Positions 48,799-61,980 of a stretch of DNA of 64,000 nt are shown in pieces; within the stretch, counting starts at the first letter, position 1, and each line of letters opens with the position of its first letter. The position numbers and the translations under genes are program-made. The notes under the pieces are model-generated. The model was not told the DNA's origin and did no database searches. It saw only the letters and a program-made list of their open reading frames with translations. Origin of the DNA: Dugong dugon (Eukaryota > Chordata > Mammalia > Sirenia > Dugongidae). The stretch spans positions 65,444,734 to 65,508,733 of the forward strand of contig CM057462.1 in assembly GCA_030035585.1 (NCBI GenBank). Reading direction: 5' to 3'.

Positions 48799-49393
48799 TG
48801 TCTCAGGCTGGATTCTCTAGAGAAGGAAAACTAGTGAAGCATATATATATAGAGAGAGAGATTTATCTCAATGAAATGGCTCACATGGTTGTAGAGGCTG
48901 GCAAGTCCCAAGTCCATGAGTCAGGTATCAGACTGGAGGCTTCTCCTAACTTACATAGCTACAGAGGCTGATGAACCCAAGATCAACAGGTTAGATGGCA
49001 GGCAGCTGGTTCACAGGCTGTGGAGGATGATGAACCCAAGATTATCAGGTAAGACAAAAAGCTGTTGGCTCACAGTCTATTGAGGCTGACAAGTCCCAAG
49101 ATTGGCAGACAATACAGCAGGCCGCTGGCTCAAGTCCCAAGAACCGGTGGTCGAATGATGATAAACCTGATGCAGGATCCAGAGCAAGCAAGCAAGCTTT
49201 ACCAGAACATCCATATATATATTGGATGCAGGCCACACCCCCAAGGGAACTCATCTTACAACTGATTGGCTGAACACATCAGACACATCATGGAGGATGA
49301 CTACATCAATACATAACTGCCAAACTACATCATTATGTAAGTGCCAAACTACCGAGAATCAAGACAAGTTGACACGCAGTATTAACCATCACA
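48799..49393 (-). repeat. ERV-L 5' LTR
   Basis: 595-bp LTR adjacent to the primer site. A TATA-like 'atatatatagagagagag' at about 48841-48860 sits near the + strand TG end, and a 'ccatatatatattgg' lies at about 49211-49225. Confidence 0.85.
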
Positions 49394-49398
49394 CCATC

Positions 49399-49871
49399 CT
49401 TCAGACTTTCAAGTCAGCCCAAGACTTCAGATGCCAGCTGCAAGCTTGGGAGTCCCTAGGACTTCCCTAATTTCTGACCTGCTGGCTACAAATTCAAGGT
49501 CTTCCCAATATCCTTTCAGGATATCTGCTGCAAACTCACACTACCACCCCCAGGTTTCTCATTTCTAAACTGCCAGCTACAAATCTGGGGGTTCCCTGTA
49601 CCTCTCAGGATACCAGCTGTAAGCTGGGGGGTTCCCAGCCACACCTTCTCCTGATTTGCTGGGTCTTACCACTCGTTCAGATTCAATAATTCACAGGAAT
49701 GACTCACAGAACTTACAGAAAGCACTAGGCGTACAATTACAGCTTTATCATAAAGGATAAAAATTAATATTTTTAGTCGATATCATTAATGCTCATTTAG
49801 ATTTAGTCACATATTTCTGCTTCATTTTTCTTTCATTTTTGCATCTTGTCCTTTCATCTGACATAATTCTC
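49399..49871. other. Unassigned sequence, possibly an LTR fragment
   Basis: No gene. 49670-49760 ('ggaatgactcacagaactta', 'cagctttatcataaaggata') resembles the R/U5 side of an old LTR, but I cannot name the family. Confidence 0.35.
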
Positions 49872-51044
49872 TTTTTTTTCCTTTTATTTTTATTGTACTT
49901 CAGGTGAAGGCATACGGAACAAATAGTTTCTCATGAAACAGTAGAACACATATTGTTTTATGACATTGGTTAACAACCCCACAACATGTCAACCCTCTAA
50001 CTTCACAACCTTTTTTTTTTTTTGGGTGAAAGTACACATAGCCAAAGATACACCATTTCAAAAATTTCTACATGCACAGTTCAGTGACATTGACTATGCT
50101 CTTCCAATTGTGCTGCCATTCTCACTTAAGATGAATGCTTACAGAACGAATAGTTTCTCATTTAACGGTTACTACACGTTGCCCTATGACAATGGTTAAC
50201 AATCTCACAACACATCAACAATATCCTTACTCAACCTTGGGTTCCCTATCACCAGCTTCCTTGTCCCCTTCTGCCTTCTGGCCCTTGTCACTGGACTCCT
50301 GTACCTCGTTAGTCTCATTTGGCTTTACGGGGCTGTCCACTCCCAGGCTGAACGGTGAACCTCGGAGATAACTTCACCACTGAGCTAAAAGGGTGCCTGG
50401 GGGCCATACTCTCGGGGTTTCTCCAGTCTCCTTTAGGCCAGTAAATCTGGTCTTTTTTTTTGTGAGTTAGAATTATGTTCTACATCTTTCTCCAGCTCTG
50501 TCCAGAACCCTCTGTTGTGATCCTGGTCAGAGCAGTCAGTGGTGGTAGCTGGGCACCATCTAGCTGTACTGGACTCACTCTGGTGGAAGACTCGGTAGCT
50601 GTGGACCATTAGTCCTTTGGACTAATCTTTTCCTTGTATCCTGTTCTCTTCATTCTCCCTTGCTCCCGAAGGGATGAGACCAGTGGAGTATCTTAGATGG
50701 CTGCTCACAGGCTTTTAACACCCCTGACGCTACTCACCAAGGTAGAATGTAGAACATTGTCTTTATAAACTGTGTTATGACAGTTGAGCTAGATGTGCCC
50801 CGAGACCATGGTCCCCACAGCCTTCCACCCAGCAATTCAGTCCCTCAGGGAGTTTGGATGTGTCTATGGAGCTTCCATGACCTTTCCTTGTACAAGTTGG
50901 GCTGCCTTCCCCAGGATTGTGTACTGTCTCACCCTTCACCCAACATACCACTTATCTATTGCATATTTAGTATTTCCCCCCCACCCCTCACATCCCTGGT
51001 AACCAACAAAGATTGTTTCCTTTTGTGTATGAGCTTTTTCATGA

Positions 51045-54000
51045 GTTTTTAAAACAGAGGTCTCATACAATATTTGTCCTTTTGTGATTGACTTGTTTCA
51101 CTCAGCATAATGTCTTCCAGTTTCATCCATGTTATGAGATGCTTCACAGATTCATTGTTGTTCTTTCTCATTGCATAGTACTCCACTGTGTGTATGTACC
51201 ATAGTCTGTTTATCCATTCATCTGTTGATGGGCATCTAGGTTGTTTCCATCGTTTTGCTATTGTGAACAATGCTGCCATGAACATAGGTGTGCATATGTC
51301 TATTCGAATGACGACTCTTATTTCTCTAGGATATATACCTAGGAGTGGGATTGCTGAATCAAATGGTATGTCTATTTCTAGCTTTCTGAGGAAGCGCCAT
51401 ATCATTTCCCAAAATGGTTGTATCATTTTGCATTCCCACCAGCAGTATATAAGAGTTCCGATCTCCCTGCAGCCCCTCCAACATTTGTTATTTCCAGAGT
51501 TTTTGATTCGTGCCTGTAATGCTGGGGTGAGATGGTATCTCATTGTGGTTTTAATTTGCATTTCTCTAATGGCTAGTGATCGTGAGAATTTCCTCATGTG
51601 TCTGTTGTCCATTTGAATGTCTTCCTTGGTGAAGTGACTGTTCATTTCCTTTGCCCTGTGTAAGCAGGGTATTATTCTTTTTGTTGTAGAAGCGTTGGAT
51701 TTTCTTGTAGATTATGGAGATTAGACCTTTGTCTGACTTGTACTGTCCAAAATTTTTTCCCAGTCTGTAGGTTCTCTTTTTACTCTTTGGTGAAGTCTTT
51801 TGAAGAGCATAGGTGTTTGAGCTTTAGAAGATCCCAGTTATCTAGCTTATCTTTTGGGGTTTGTGCATTGATGGTTATGGTTTGTATCCTGTTAATGCCA
51901 TGTATTAAGGCCTGTAGTGTTGGTCCTATTTTTTCTTCTATGAACTTTAATGTTTTAGGCTTTATATTCAGGTCTTTGATCCATTTTGAAGTAGTTTTTG
52001 TATACGGTGTGAGGTATGGGTCTTGTTTCATTTTTTGCAGGGTGGATATCCAGTTTTGCCAGCACCATTTGTTAAAAAGAATGTCTTTTCCCCATTTGAT
52101 GGACTTTGGGCCTTTGTCGAAGATCAGGTGACCATAGGTGGATGGATTTACGTCTGGGTTCTCAATTCTGTTCCATTGGTCAATGTATCTGTCGCTGTAT
52201 CAGTACCAGGCTGTTTTGACTACTGTAGCTGTATAGTTGGTTCTGAAGTCAGGTAGTGTGAGTCCTCCAACTTTCTTCTTCTTCTTCAGTAGTGCTTTAC
52301 TTATTCGGGGCTTCTTCCCTTTCCATATAAAGTCAATGATTAGTTTTTCCATCTCTTTGAAGAATGTTGTTGGTATTTGGATCGGGATTGCATTGTATTT
52401 GTAAATTGCTTTGGGTAGAATTGTCATTTTCACAATGTTGAGTCTGCCTATCCATGAGCATGGTATGTTTTTCCATTTATGTAGATCCCTTTGGGTGTCA
52501 TGCAGTAGTGTTCTGTAGTTTTCTTTGTATAGGTCTTTTACATCCCTGGTCAGATCTATTCCTAAGTATTTTATCTTTTTAGGGGCTATTATAAATGGTG
52601 TTTTCCTGATTTCCTTTTCATCGTTCTCCTTATTGGTGTATAGGAATCCAACTGATTTTTGAATGTTTATCTTGTATCCTGCTACTCTGCTGAATCTATT
52701 AGTTCCAGTAGATATCTCGTGGAGTCTTTAGGGTTTTCTATGTATAGTACATATCATCTGCAAACAGGGACAGTTTAACTTCTTCATTACCAATTTGGAT
52801 GCCCTTTATTTCTTTTTCTTGCCTTATTGCTCTAGCTAGAACTTCCAGCACAATGTTAAATAGGAGTGGTGATAAAGGGCATCCTTGTGTTGTTCCTCTT
52901 TTCAAGGGGAATGTTTTCAGCCTCTCTCCATTAAGAACGATGTTGGCCTTTGGTTTTGCATAGATGCCCTTTATTATGTTGAGAAATTTCCATTCTTTAC
53001 CTATTATATTGAGAGTGTTTATCAGGAATGGGTGTTGGACTTTGTCAAATGACTTTTCTGCGTCAAGTGAGATGATCGTGTGATTCTTTTCTTTCCTTTT
53101 ATTTATGTGGTGAATTACATTGATTGATTTTCTAATGTTGAACCATCCTTGCATACCTGGTAGGAATCCTACTTGGTCGTGGTGTATTATTTTTTTGATA
53201 TGATGCTGACTTCTATTGGCTAGAATTTTGTTCAGAATTTTTGCATCTATATTCATGAGAGATATTGGTCTGCAGTTTTCTGTTTTTGTGATGTCTTTGC
53301 CTGGTTTTGGTATCAGCATTATGCTGACTTCATAAAATGAATTTGGAAGTGTTGCTTCCTCTTCTATGCTCTGAAATAGCTTGAGCAGTACTGGTACAAG
53401 CTCATCTGTAAATGTTTGGTAGAATTCTCCAGTGAATCCATCTGGGCCAGGACTTTTTTTGCTTGGGAGTTTTTTATTACCTTTTGAATCTCTTCTCTTA
53501 TTATGGGTCTGTTCAGATTTTCAACCTCACTTTGTTGTAGTTATGGTAGGCGTTGTGTTTCTAGAAATTTATCCATTTCCTCTAGGTTTTCAAATTTGTT
53601 GGAGTATACTTTTTCATAATATTCTGTTATAATCCTTTTTATTTCGGTTGGGTCTATTGTAATGTCCCCCATTTCATTTCTTATTTGGGTTATTTGTGTC
53701 CTCTCCTGTTTCTCTTTTGTCAGTCTGGCCAGAGGTTTGTCGATTTTGTTGATTCTTTCAAAGAACCAACTTTTGGTTTTGTTGATTCTTTCTATTGTTT
53801 TTCTGTTCTCTATTTCATTGATTTCTGCTCTGATCTTTACTATTTCCTTTCTTCCGGTGGTTGTGGGCTTTTTTTGCTGTTCTCTTTCTATTTCTTTGAG
53901 TTCTGTAGTTAATGTTTTGATTTTGTCCCTTTCTTCTTTTTTGATGTGTGCATCTGTTGCTATAAATTGTCCTCTGAGGACTGCTTTTGCTGTGTCCCAA

Positions 54001-54849
54001 AGGTTTTGGTATGTTGTGTTTTCATTCTCATTTGATTCTAGGAATTTTTTGATTCCATCTCTGATTTCTTCTATTACCCGGTGAATCTGTATTCAGTTTC
54101 CATGTAATTGATTTTTTTTCCTTTCTCTTTCTGTTGTAAATTTCTACCTTGATGGCATTGTGGTCAGAGAAGATAGTTTGAATTATCTCAAAGTTTTGGA
54201 TCTTGTTGAGGATTGCTCTGTGGCCTAAGATGTGGTCTATTCTGGAGAACATTCCATGTGTATTGGAAAAGAATGTGTACTTTGCAGCGGTTGGATGGAG
54301 TGTTATATATATGCCTATGAGGTCAAGTTGGATGATTGTGCCCTTTAGGTCTTCTGTATCTTTGTTGAGTTTCTTCTTAGTTGTTCTGTCCTTTACTGAG
54401 AGTGGTGTGTTGAAGTCTCCTACTATTATTGTGGAACTGTCAATTTCGCTTTTCAGTGTTGTTAGAGTTTGTTTTATGTATTTTGGAGCTCTGTCATTGT
54501 GTGCGTAGATGTTTCTTATGGTTATGTCTTCATGATGGATCATCTCCTTAATCATTATATAGTGTCCTTCTTTGTCTTTTATGGTGGATTTTTTATTAAA
54601 GTCTATTTTATCTGAGATTAGAATTGCCACTCCTGCTCTTTTTTGGTAGTTATTAGCTTGATATATTTTTTTCCAATCTTTGACTTTTAATAAATTCACA
54701 TCTTTGTTTCTAAGGTGTGTCTCTTGTAGACAGCATATTGATGGATCCTGTTGTCTTATCCATTCTGTCACTCTCCATCTCTTTATGGGTGCATTGAGTC
54801 CATTTACATTCAGTGTAATTATTGATAGATGTGAGTTTGTTGCTGTCAT
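51045..54849 (-). pseudogene. L1 ORF2, broken; endonuclease domain open
   Basis: 54028-54849 is a 273-codon open frame covering the whole APE-like endonuclease: start MTATNSHLSIITLNVNG, 'CCLQETHL', 'GDFNTPLS' and the terminal 'SDHNAIKVEI'. 52738-53319 carries the RT with '[18 protein letters not shown]' and the active site 'FADDM'. 51049-51645 is the C-terminal domain. The pieces are in different frames, so no full protein is made. The ORF2 start codon is at 54849. Confidence 0.92.
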
Positions 54850-55299
54850 TTTGTAGTGCTGAAGTTTTCTTTGTTCTTCTTACTCTCTTATGCTGAGTTA
54901 CTTTTGTTTGTGGATTTTTTTTCTTTTCTTTTGTTTTTGCTGAGATTTTATGTTTTTCCTCTTTTTTTATGAGGATGTTTGTTAACTTTCTTTGTGGTTA
55001 CCATGAATTTTACCCTTATCTTTCCAAGTTTGAAGCAGTCTACTGGTATCGCCTTGCCTTCCTCTCCATTAGAAGGTTCTATACTTATGCCATTTATTCC
55101 CTCTTTTATTGTTTTGATATTGTTGTCATTTACTGATTAACTGCTCTGATTCCCTGTTGTATTTCTTTTGGTTTTGGATAGTCCTTGAGAGTTCATTTCC
55201 TAGACTGGTATCTGGCCGGTACGATCCTGCAACCTAGATTCTGCCTGTGAGCTGAAGTTGTTTGTCCTCAGATCAAAGAACTCCCTTTAATAATTCTTG

Positions 55300-56290
55300 T
55301 AAGTTTGGTTTGGGTTTAGATATTCCCTTAATTTCTGTTTATCTGGAAATTATCTAATTTCACCATCAAATTTGAACGAGAGTTTTGCAGGATAGATTAT
55401 TCTTGGCTGGAATTTTTTTTTCTTTCAAGATTTTATATATGTCATCCCATTGCCTTCTTGCCTGCATGGTTTCTGCCGAATACTCTGTGCTTAGTCTTAT
55501 TGCTTCTCCTCTGTATGTGACTTCTTGTTTTTCACGAGTTGCTCTCAGGATTCTTTGTTTGTCTTTGGTTTTGGCGAATGTGATTATGATATGCCTTGGT
55601 GATTTTCTTTTGGAGTCTCTCATATATGGGGTTCGTTGAGCTTCTTGGATGGCCAGCTTTTCATCTTTCATGATACTGGGGAAGTTTTCTGTCAGCAGTT
55701 CCTCACTGATCCTCTCTGTGTTTTCTATTTTCTCCCCCTATTCTGGATTTCCAATCACTCGAAAATTTTTGCTTTTGATTGTATCCCACATAACTCTCAG
55801 GGTCTCTTCATTTTTCTTTGTTCTTTTTTCTGAGTTTTCCTGCAACAGAATTTTATCCAAGCGTTTTTCTTCAATTCCACTGATCCTGTCTTCCACCATT
55901 TCAAATCTGCTTCTCAGTCCTTCTATGACACCGTCCATTTCTGAAATCTTGTTATCTTTGGATTTCTAATGGTTGTCTTTGTATAATTTCTAGTTGTGAA
56001 TTTATTTTGGCATTTTATTCCTGCATTATTTTCCTGAATTCTTCCAATTTTTTGTCTGTATTTTCCATGAATTTGTCTATTTTTTCCTCATGTTTGTCAG
56101 CTTTTTGCCTCAGCTCTTGGAGAATTCTGAGTATTAGAGATTTGAAATCCCTATCAGGTAGTTCTAGTGCCTTTTCTTCCACTGGAAAGTCATCTGGTGT
56201 TTTATTTTGGATGACTACTGGAACCATCCTGTCCAGTTTTTGTAAATGCTTTGATATTGTCTGCTGTCTTCGGGTCGTTCAGTAATTATT
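55300..56290 (-). pseudogene. L1 ORF1, broken
   Basis: Fragments: coiled coil at 56015-56227 ('LRQKADKHEEKIDKFMEN'), middle at 55738-55938 ('MVEDRISGIEEKRLDKI'), RNA-binding half at 55366-55671 ('SPRHIIITFAKTKDKQRIL'). Frameshifts separate all three. Confidence 0.87.
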
Positions 56291-57439
56291 TTTCTCGTCT
56301 ATTGATTGTAGATTTGTTTGTTTCACCCCTTTTTTAAAAAAAATTTGTCTATGTCTGAGCAGGCTGACTGTGTTCTCTGTTGTTTGCTTGTCTCTGCGCT
56401 CAGTACTTTTCGTGTCCTTCTCCAACTGGTAGGGTCAGTCAGTCATATATGGTACAGCAGGGAAGGTCTAGCTGAAGAGGAGTTACTGAGATGGGTTGTT
56501 TGTGGCACTTACTACAGCCACCAGGGCGGGTTGGTAATCAGTGCAGGGCAGGTTCAAGTAGGCCGTGCCTGTGCTGCTTGGTGATGTGATGTTAAGAACA
56601 CAGTGCAGGTAGGCAGGATGTAGCAGGGAGATTGTTATGTGTGGACCTAAGATGGATATGGGAGAGAGGAGAGAGGAACAGGAGCCAAAAACATACAAAC
56701 AAAAAAGAATGCTAGGGGAGCTTGCGGTTGGAGCGGAGAGATGAGAGACTATGAAATGGAGAAAAACAGAAAGGGGAAGAGGAAGAAAAGAAAAGAATGA
56801 ATAAACAAAAATTGGAAAGGTTAAAAAAGCACAAAGTTCCCAGGGATCCCACCAGTGCAGCTATGAGATCTGGGAAGTCGCTCTCAGGTGTTGCAGTACA
56901 GCCTGGCTAGAAGGCGTAGAGGTATACAATGCCAGGTATTCAGGGAACAGAAAGAGAAGGAAGATATAGAGAGATGAGAAATGGAGTAATGAAGAAAGAC
57001 AAAAAGGGGAAAAGAGGGAAAAGAAAACAAAACTAATTAAAAAAAAAAAGAACAAGAAAAGCCCCCCCCAAAAAACAGAAAAGAAAGAAAAAAATCCCAA
57101 TTAAAAAAGAAATGACCTCAGGGATCCCTCTGCACGTCTGTGCAAGTCGAGGGGGTTGTCTCTTTGCCACTTAGCACTGCCTGGCCAGAAAGGGCTCCCA
57201 ACTCAAGAAAAGGAAAAGAAAACAAACAAACAATTCAAAAGAAACAAAGGAACAAAAGCCCCAGGATCCCACCAGCACGGCAGCCCAGACTGGGAAGCAG
57301 CTCCACACTCGAACGGAGCTCCAGAGCCCCGCAGGAAGAAGCAAAGATGGCACATGGAGCCAGGTATTTGAGCGAAAGGAGGGAGAGGTGGTGAGAGGTA
57401 AGGAAGAAATCAAAAGAAGCAGGAAAAAAAGCAACACCA

Positions 57440-57587
57440 GCAGCACCTGAGGGTGTAGTCCTTTGGTATTATTGTGAGGGTCTTCTATTTCATTCCCCAT
57501 AGTGTTTTCTTTTTTTTTCTTCTAGGAAATGTAAAAGGAAGGTTATAATTTTCCAGTTAGGTAAACCCCCTTAGGGTAAAAGCAGTA
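57440..57587. other. Short unassigned stretch between L1 and ERV-L
   Basis: About 150 bp with a T-rich run at 57508-57522. No feature recognised. Confidence 0.4.
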
Positions 57588-57634
57588 TCTTAGGGTTCTC
57601 CAGAGAAACATAACCAGTAATATATATAACCGAT

Positions 57635-57838
57635 TAACCACTTGCCATCAAGTCAATTTCAACTCATGGCAACCCCATGTCTGTCAGAGTAGAGCTGGGT
57701 TCCATAAGGTTTTCAGTGGATGATTTTTCAGAAGTAGACTGCCAATCCTTTCTTCTGAGGTTCATCTGGTGGGTTCAAACCTCCAACCTTCTGGTAAGCA
57801 GCCACGTGCATTAACCATTTGCACCACCCAGGGAATCC
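57635..57838 (-). repeat. AfroSINE inside the ERV-L LTR
   Basis: Reverse copy, 'gccatcaagtcaatttcaac' to 'accacccagggaatcc', with an internal segment longer than in the short AfroSINEs ('tttttcagaagtagactgcc'). Confidence 0.85.
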
Positions 57839-58813
57839 ATGACATATCTCTATCTATAGAGAGGCTGATTTATTTTTGAGAAATTGGCTTACATGATGTG
57901 CGGCTGGCAAGCCTAAAAATCTGTAGGTAAGGTGACTGAAAATTCCATTAGTCTTGTGCCCCAAACCTGTAGGACAGCTGACAGACTGTCCCAAAATCAG
58001 TAGGTCAGACAGTGGAGGAGAGAGACAAATTCTTGCAAGATGTCTATTTATAGTTTGGAGGCAGAATACTCCCTGGGAAACCTCTCTTTTTGCTTTCAAA
58101 GCCTTTAACTGATTGGATGAAGTCCACCCACATAGTGGAGGGCAATTTGCTTTACTTAAACTTATTTGATCACATGTAAATTGTTAATAACAGCATCTAA
58201 ACTAGTGTTTGAAGAAACAACTGGGCACCATAGCCTAGTAAAGTTGACACATAAAATTAACCATCATAGTACATCCCTTGTAAACTTGGCAGTCATACAC
58301 ATCTCCTTAAAACATACATAATCTCCAAATAAGGATAATAACAAAGTCATACTTCCACCTAACATGATACAACTAACACGCATACATCCCCAAACACACT
58401 AACCCCTTTCCCAAAGAGGATGGAAAGTCGCTGGGTGATGTTTAGTCTTCTCCTTGATATCTTGTCACTTAATCATTATGATATAAGGTTAATACATCTT
58501 ATATGATCAATAATGTGATAAGAGAAGGAAGAAAACAAAGATATTTGTTATACACACACAGACATATTCGTAACAAAATAAGGAGGAAATAGCAATTACA
58601 ATCCTTGTTTCTGCAACTGTTTACACGGTCATAACTGGTATTTATAACTAACTTCTTCCACTACTCATTCCATATTCCCTTTACCCTCAGCAAGAACCTC
58701 AGCTGGTTATTGTTTTTTGCCTGGTGGGGTGACCCAAACCTTCATTCCTAAAGGGTCTGGGGCATTAGTAGTCCCGCCTGAATTAGGTGCTTTAATCACA
58801 GGTAATGGTAGCC

Positions 58814-59170
58814 CTAAGGGATCTCTTGTATTCCAGACGTACTCTTCGTTACCTCCATTGTATAATAACAGTCAACTTTCCCTTGCTGATCAGAATTAAT
58901 CACACCAACCAGTATAGTAACTCCCTTCTTTGCCTGTTGATTCAGAGGGATGAGGAGCCCAAAATGGCTGTGTGGCAGTCTTAACTTCCAGTTCAGTGGA
59001 ATCTTTGTTGTATCCGCTTGTGGAAGCATTCCTCCCTTTGGAACTGAGACTTCTTGGCCACCAGAAAATAGGGTCATGGAGACAGGAAGCAAACATTTTT
59101 CTAGTGGATCACTAGGAATAATAGTGAGTGGTGCCCACACCCATTTCCACCCCTTGATTCCTAGACCCAT
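58814..59170 (-). pseudogene. ERV-L (copy 2) dUTPase remnant
   Basis: A 118-codon open frame that reads through the integrase-dUTPase junction and most of dUTPase ('PLNWKLRLPHSHFGLLIPLN'), better preserved than in copy 1. The substrate motif reads GVINSD, with N in place of the usual D. Confidence 0.78.
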
Positions 59171-60676
59171 GAATCCTTGCTATGGGAGAAATAGCCCATA
59201 TATTGGGTGCTGGGTTAGAGCATATCAAGCCTCCTAGAGAACACTGCCCCAGCCTGAAAAATATTGCCACCTAGCTGGCACAATAATTGAGTCTTCAAAG
59301 GCCATTCTGCCGTACTATTACGCTAGCTGCTTTCATGATGGGGAACATGGTAAGACCAGAATTTCCATGATCATGGGCCTATTGTCGCACTTCATTTGCT
59401 ATAAAGTGAATTGCTTAATCAGAGGAAATGCTGGGTGGAATACCATGACAGTGGATAAGGCATTCTGTATGTCAACAGATGGTAGTTTTGATAGAAGCAT
59501 GCATGCAGAGAGGTCAAATTCATATCCAGAGCGTCTATTCCAGTAAGAACAAAATGCTGCTCCTTCCATGATGGAAATGGCCCAATGTAATCAACCTGCC
59601 ACCAGGCTGCTGGTTGATCACCCCAGGGAATGATGCCATATTGGGGACTCAGTGTTAGTTTCTGCTGCTGGCAGACTGTGCACTCAGCAGTGGCTGTAGC
59701 CAGGTCAGCTTCGGTGAGTGGAAGTCCATGTTACTGAGCCCATGCAAAACGTCTATCTCTGCCACCATGGCCACTTTGTTCATGAGACCACTGGGCAATG
59801 ACAACAGTGTGTGGGGAAAGAGGACAACTGGTACCCACAGAACACACCATTCTATCACTTGATTATTAAAATCACCTCCTTGGCTGAGGTCACCCTTTGG
59901 TGAATATTCACATGGACACATATAGCTTTACAAATATCTTTTGCTGATTCAGAGAGGTTTATCCACATATCTCTTCCCCAGGCCTCCTTGTCATTAATTT
60001 ACAAGTATGTTCCTTCCAAGTCCTTGACAATTCAATCAAACCATTGACCACAGCCCATAAATTGGTATACAATTGCAAATCTGGCCATTTCTCTTTCCAA
60101 GAAAAATTAATAACCAGCTGTACTGCTTGAAGTTTGGCCTACTGGGAGGATTCCCCTCCACTATTATACTTTCAGAATGTCTCAGAAAGGGACCATAGTG
60201 CTTCATGCTGTCCATTTTTGAGTGGTGCCTATATATTGCACAGAACCATTTAAGTAAATTAGGCTTGAGTTATCTCTTATTCAGTCAACTGATCGTAGGA
60301 AACTCCCCATGAGGCCATGGGTAGCCTGGGAGGCAGGAGGTAATGTAGAAAGAGTGGGAGTCATAGGCATTTGGTTCATGGGCATGCCTCATGTAAGTTA
60401 CTTGTGCCTTCAGGGCCTGCTCAAGCCCAATCTCATATATACCACTTCCATACTATGATTAAGTGCTACTGTGCACGTCCGACTTTATGGCTTTGTTGGT
60501 ACAACAACAACCAGTCCATGATGGCCATCTCAGGTCACATGGTAACTTAGTGGCCCTTGGCTAAGAGCTCAGTCTCTACAGAACAAGTAGCAAGGCAAAA
60601 AGCGGTTTCTCAAAGGGAGAGTGGTTATCTGCAAAGAAGACAGGGATTTACTCCAAAATCCTAAAGGGTTGCACTA

Positions 60677-61750
60677 TTATTCATAAATAGGGCCTAGCCA
60701 AAGGCTCCCAACAACATCTCTGTCTGCCACTGACACTTCAAGCACCACTGGATCTGCTGGATCATATGGCCCAAGCAGCAGAGCAGCTTGCATGAGAGCC
60801 TGGACCTGTTGCAGCGACTTCTTTTGTTCTGAATCCCACTCAAAATTGCAGCTTTTCAGGTCACTCTGTAACGGGCCAGAGTGGCACATCCAAATGAGGA
60901 ATATGTTGCCTTTAAAATCCAAAGATGCTCCTAGGTGTTGTGCTTCCTTTTTAGTTATAGGAGGGGTCAGATGAAATAATTTATCCTTCACCTTAGAGGG
61001 GATGTCTCTACACGTCCTACACCACTAGAAATTTCACTGAGGTGGAAGCCCTCTGAAATTCTGTGGGATTTATGTCTTATCCTCTGGCACACAAACGTCT
61101 TATCAAAAAGTCTAGAGTAGTTGCTATTTCTTGCTCACTAGGTCCAATCAGCAAGATGGCATCAATGTAATGGACCAGTGTGATGTCTTGTGGAAGGAAA
61201 AAGTGACCAAGGACCCTGTGGACTAAATTATGACATGGGGTTGGAGAGTTGATATACATCTGAGGTAGGACAGTGAAGGTGTATTGCTGACCTTGCTAGC
61301 TGAAAGCAAACTCTTCTGGTGGTCTTTACTAATAAAAAACCAAACCCACTGCTGTCAAGTCGATTCCAATTCGTAGCTACCCTATAGGACAGAGTAGAAG
61401 TGCCCCGTAGGGTTTCCAAGGCTGTGAATCTTTACAGAAGCAGACCAGCACATCTTTCTCCCACAGAGAGGCTGGTGGGTTCCAACTGCCAACCTTTTGG
61501 TTAGTAGCTGAGTTCTTTAACCACTGTGCCACCAGCATTTACCACATCTATAGCTGTGTACCAGGTAGCAGGAGATGTATTAATTTGCTCAAGCAATGAA
61601 ACCAAATTTGGAACAGCAGCTGCAACTGGATCACCTGGTTATGTTTAAAATAATCCACTTTCATTATCAAAGATATACCTGTTTTTTGTACAGGCCAAAT
61701 AGGCGAGTTGAATGGGGATGTGGTGGGAACCACTACCCATGCATCCTTCA
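60677..61750 (-). pseudogene. ERV-L (copy 2) reverse transcriptase remnant, active site changed
   Basis: Fragments at 61548-61751 (N-terminal RT), 61077-61259 and 60677-60991 (connection). The active site in 61077-61259 reads '[10 protein letters not shown]': the second catalytic Asp of YIDD is Ala. An AfroSINE (61329-61539) also interrupts the region. Non-functional. Confidence 0.82.
61329..61539 (-). repeat. AfroSINE inside ERV-L pol
   Basis: Reverse long-form AfroSINE, 'accaaacccactgctgtcaa' to 'aaccactgtgccaccagca', splitting the RT region. Confidence 0.88.
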
Positions 61751-61980
61751 AGTCCTTGATGGTGGCTCTAATCTATACAATCCCTCCAAAAATGCAGTAC
61801 TGCTTTTTCATTTACGGTTTTCCTGGTAAAGGAAGTTCTAGTGGCTTCCACTTGGTCTTTCTTACTATAACAACCCTCACTCTATAGGTCAGGGAACCAG
61901 TTTTGGGATCTGCCAGTTGCTGAGTATTTCTATCCCAATTATGAATTCTGATACTAGGGAAATCACTATAGGATGAGTTC

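Larger units (their letters stand above)
42781..49393 (-). mobile_element. ERV-L-type endogenous retrovirus (env-less provirus), complete ends
   Basis: Ancient class III-like element on the - strand, about 6.6 kb. From 5' (right) to 3' (left): LTR 48799-49393, primer-binding site, gag, protease, RT, RNase H, integrase, dUTPase, LTR 42781-43344. The dUTPase after integrase and the absence of env are hallmarks of ERV-L. Exact 5-bp target duplication ccatc lies at 42776-42780 and 49394-49398. Both LTRs begin TG and end CA on the + strand. All frames are interrupted by stops and frameshifts, and the LTRs differ by many substitutions and indels, so the insertion is old. Confidence 0.9.
49872..57439 (-). 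mobile_element. Long L1 (LINE-1), 5' UTR truncated in first monomer
   Basis: Second long minus-strand L1, collinear with 1-7430 at an offset of about 50.05 kb. 3' end with T-runs at 49872; composite 3' UTR to about 51040; ORF2 51045-54849; ORF1 about 55300-56290; 5' UTR to 57439, where similarity stops inside the first 270-bp monomer. ORF2 is less damaged than in the first copy but still broken. No clear target duplication could be found by eye. Confidence 0.93.
57588..61980 (-). mobile_element. Second ERV-L-type provirus, 5' part missing
   Basis: Minus-strand ERV-L with its 3' LTR at left (57588 to about 58265, split by an AfroSINE at 57635-57838), then dUTPase (58814-59170), integrase (about 59180-59900), RNase H (about 59950-60560) and RT (60677-61750). 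Similarity stops at about 61980 where an RTE fragment begins, so protease, gag and the 5' LTR are absent. Collinear with the first ERV-L but clearly different in LTR sequence, so not a recent duplicate. Confidence 0.85.
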
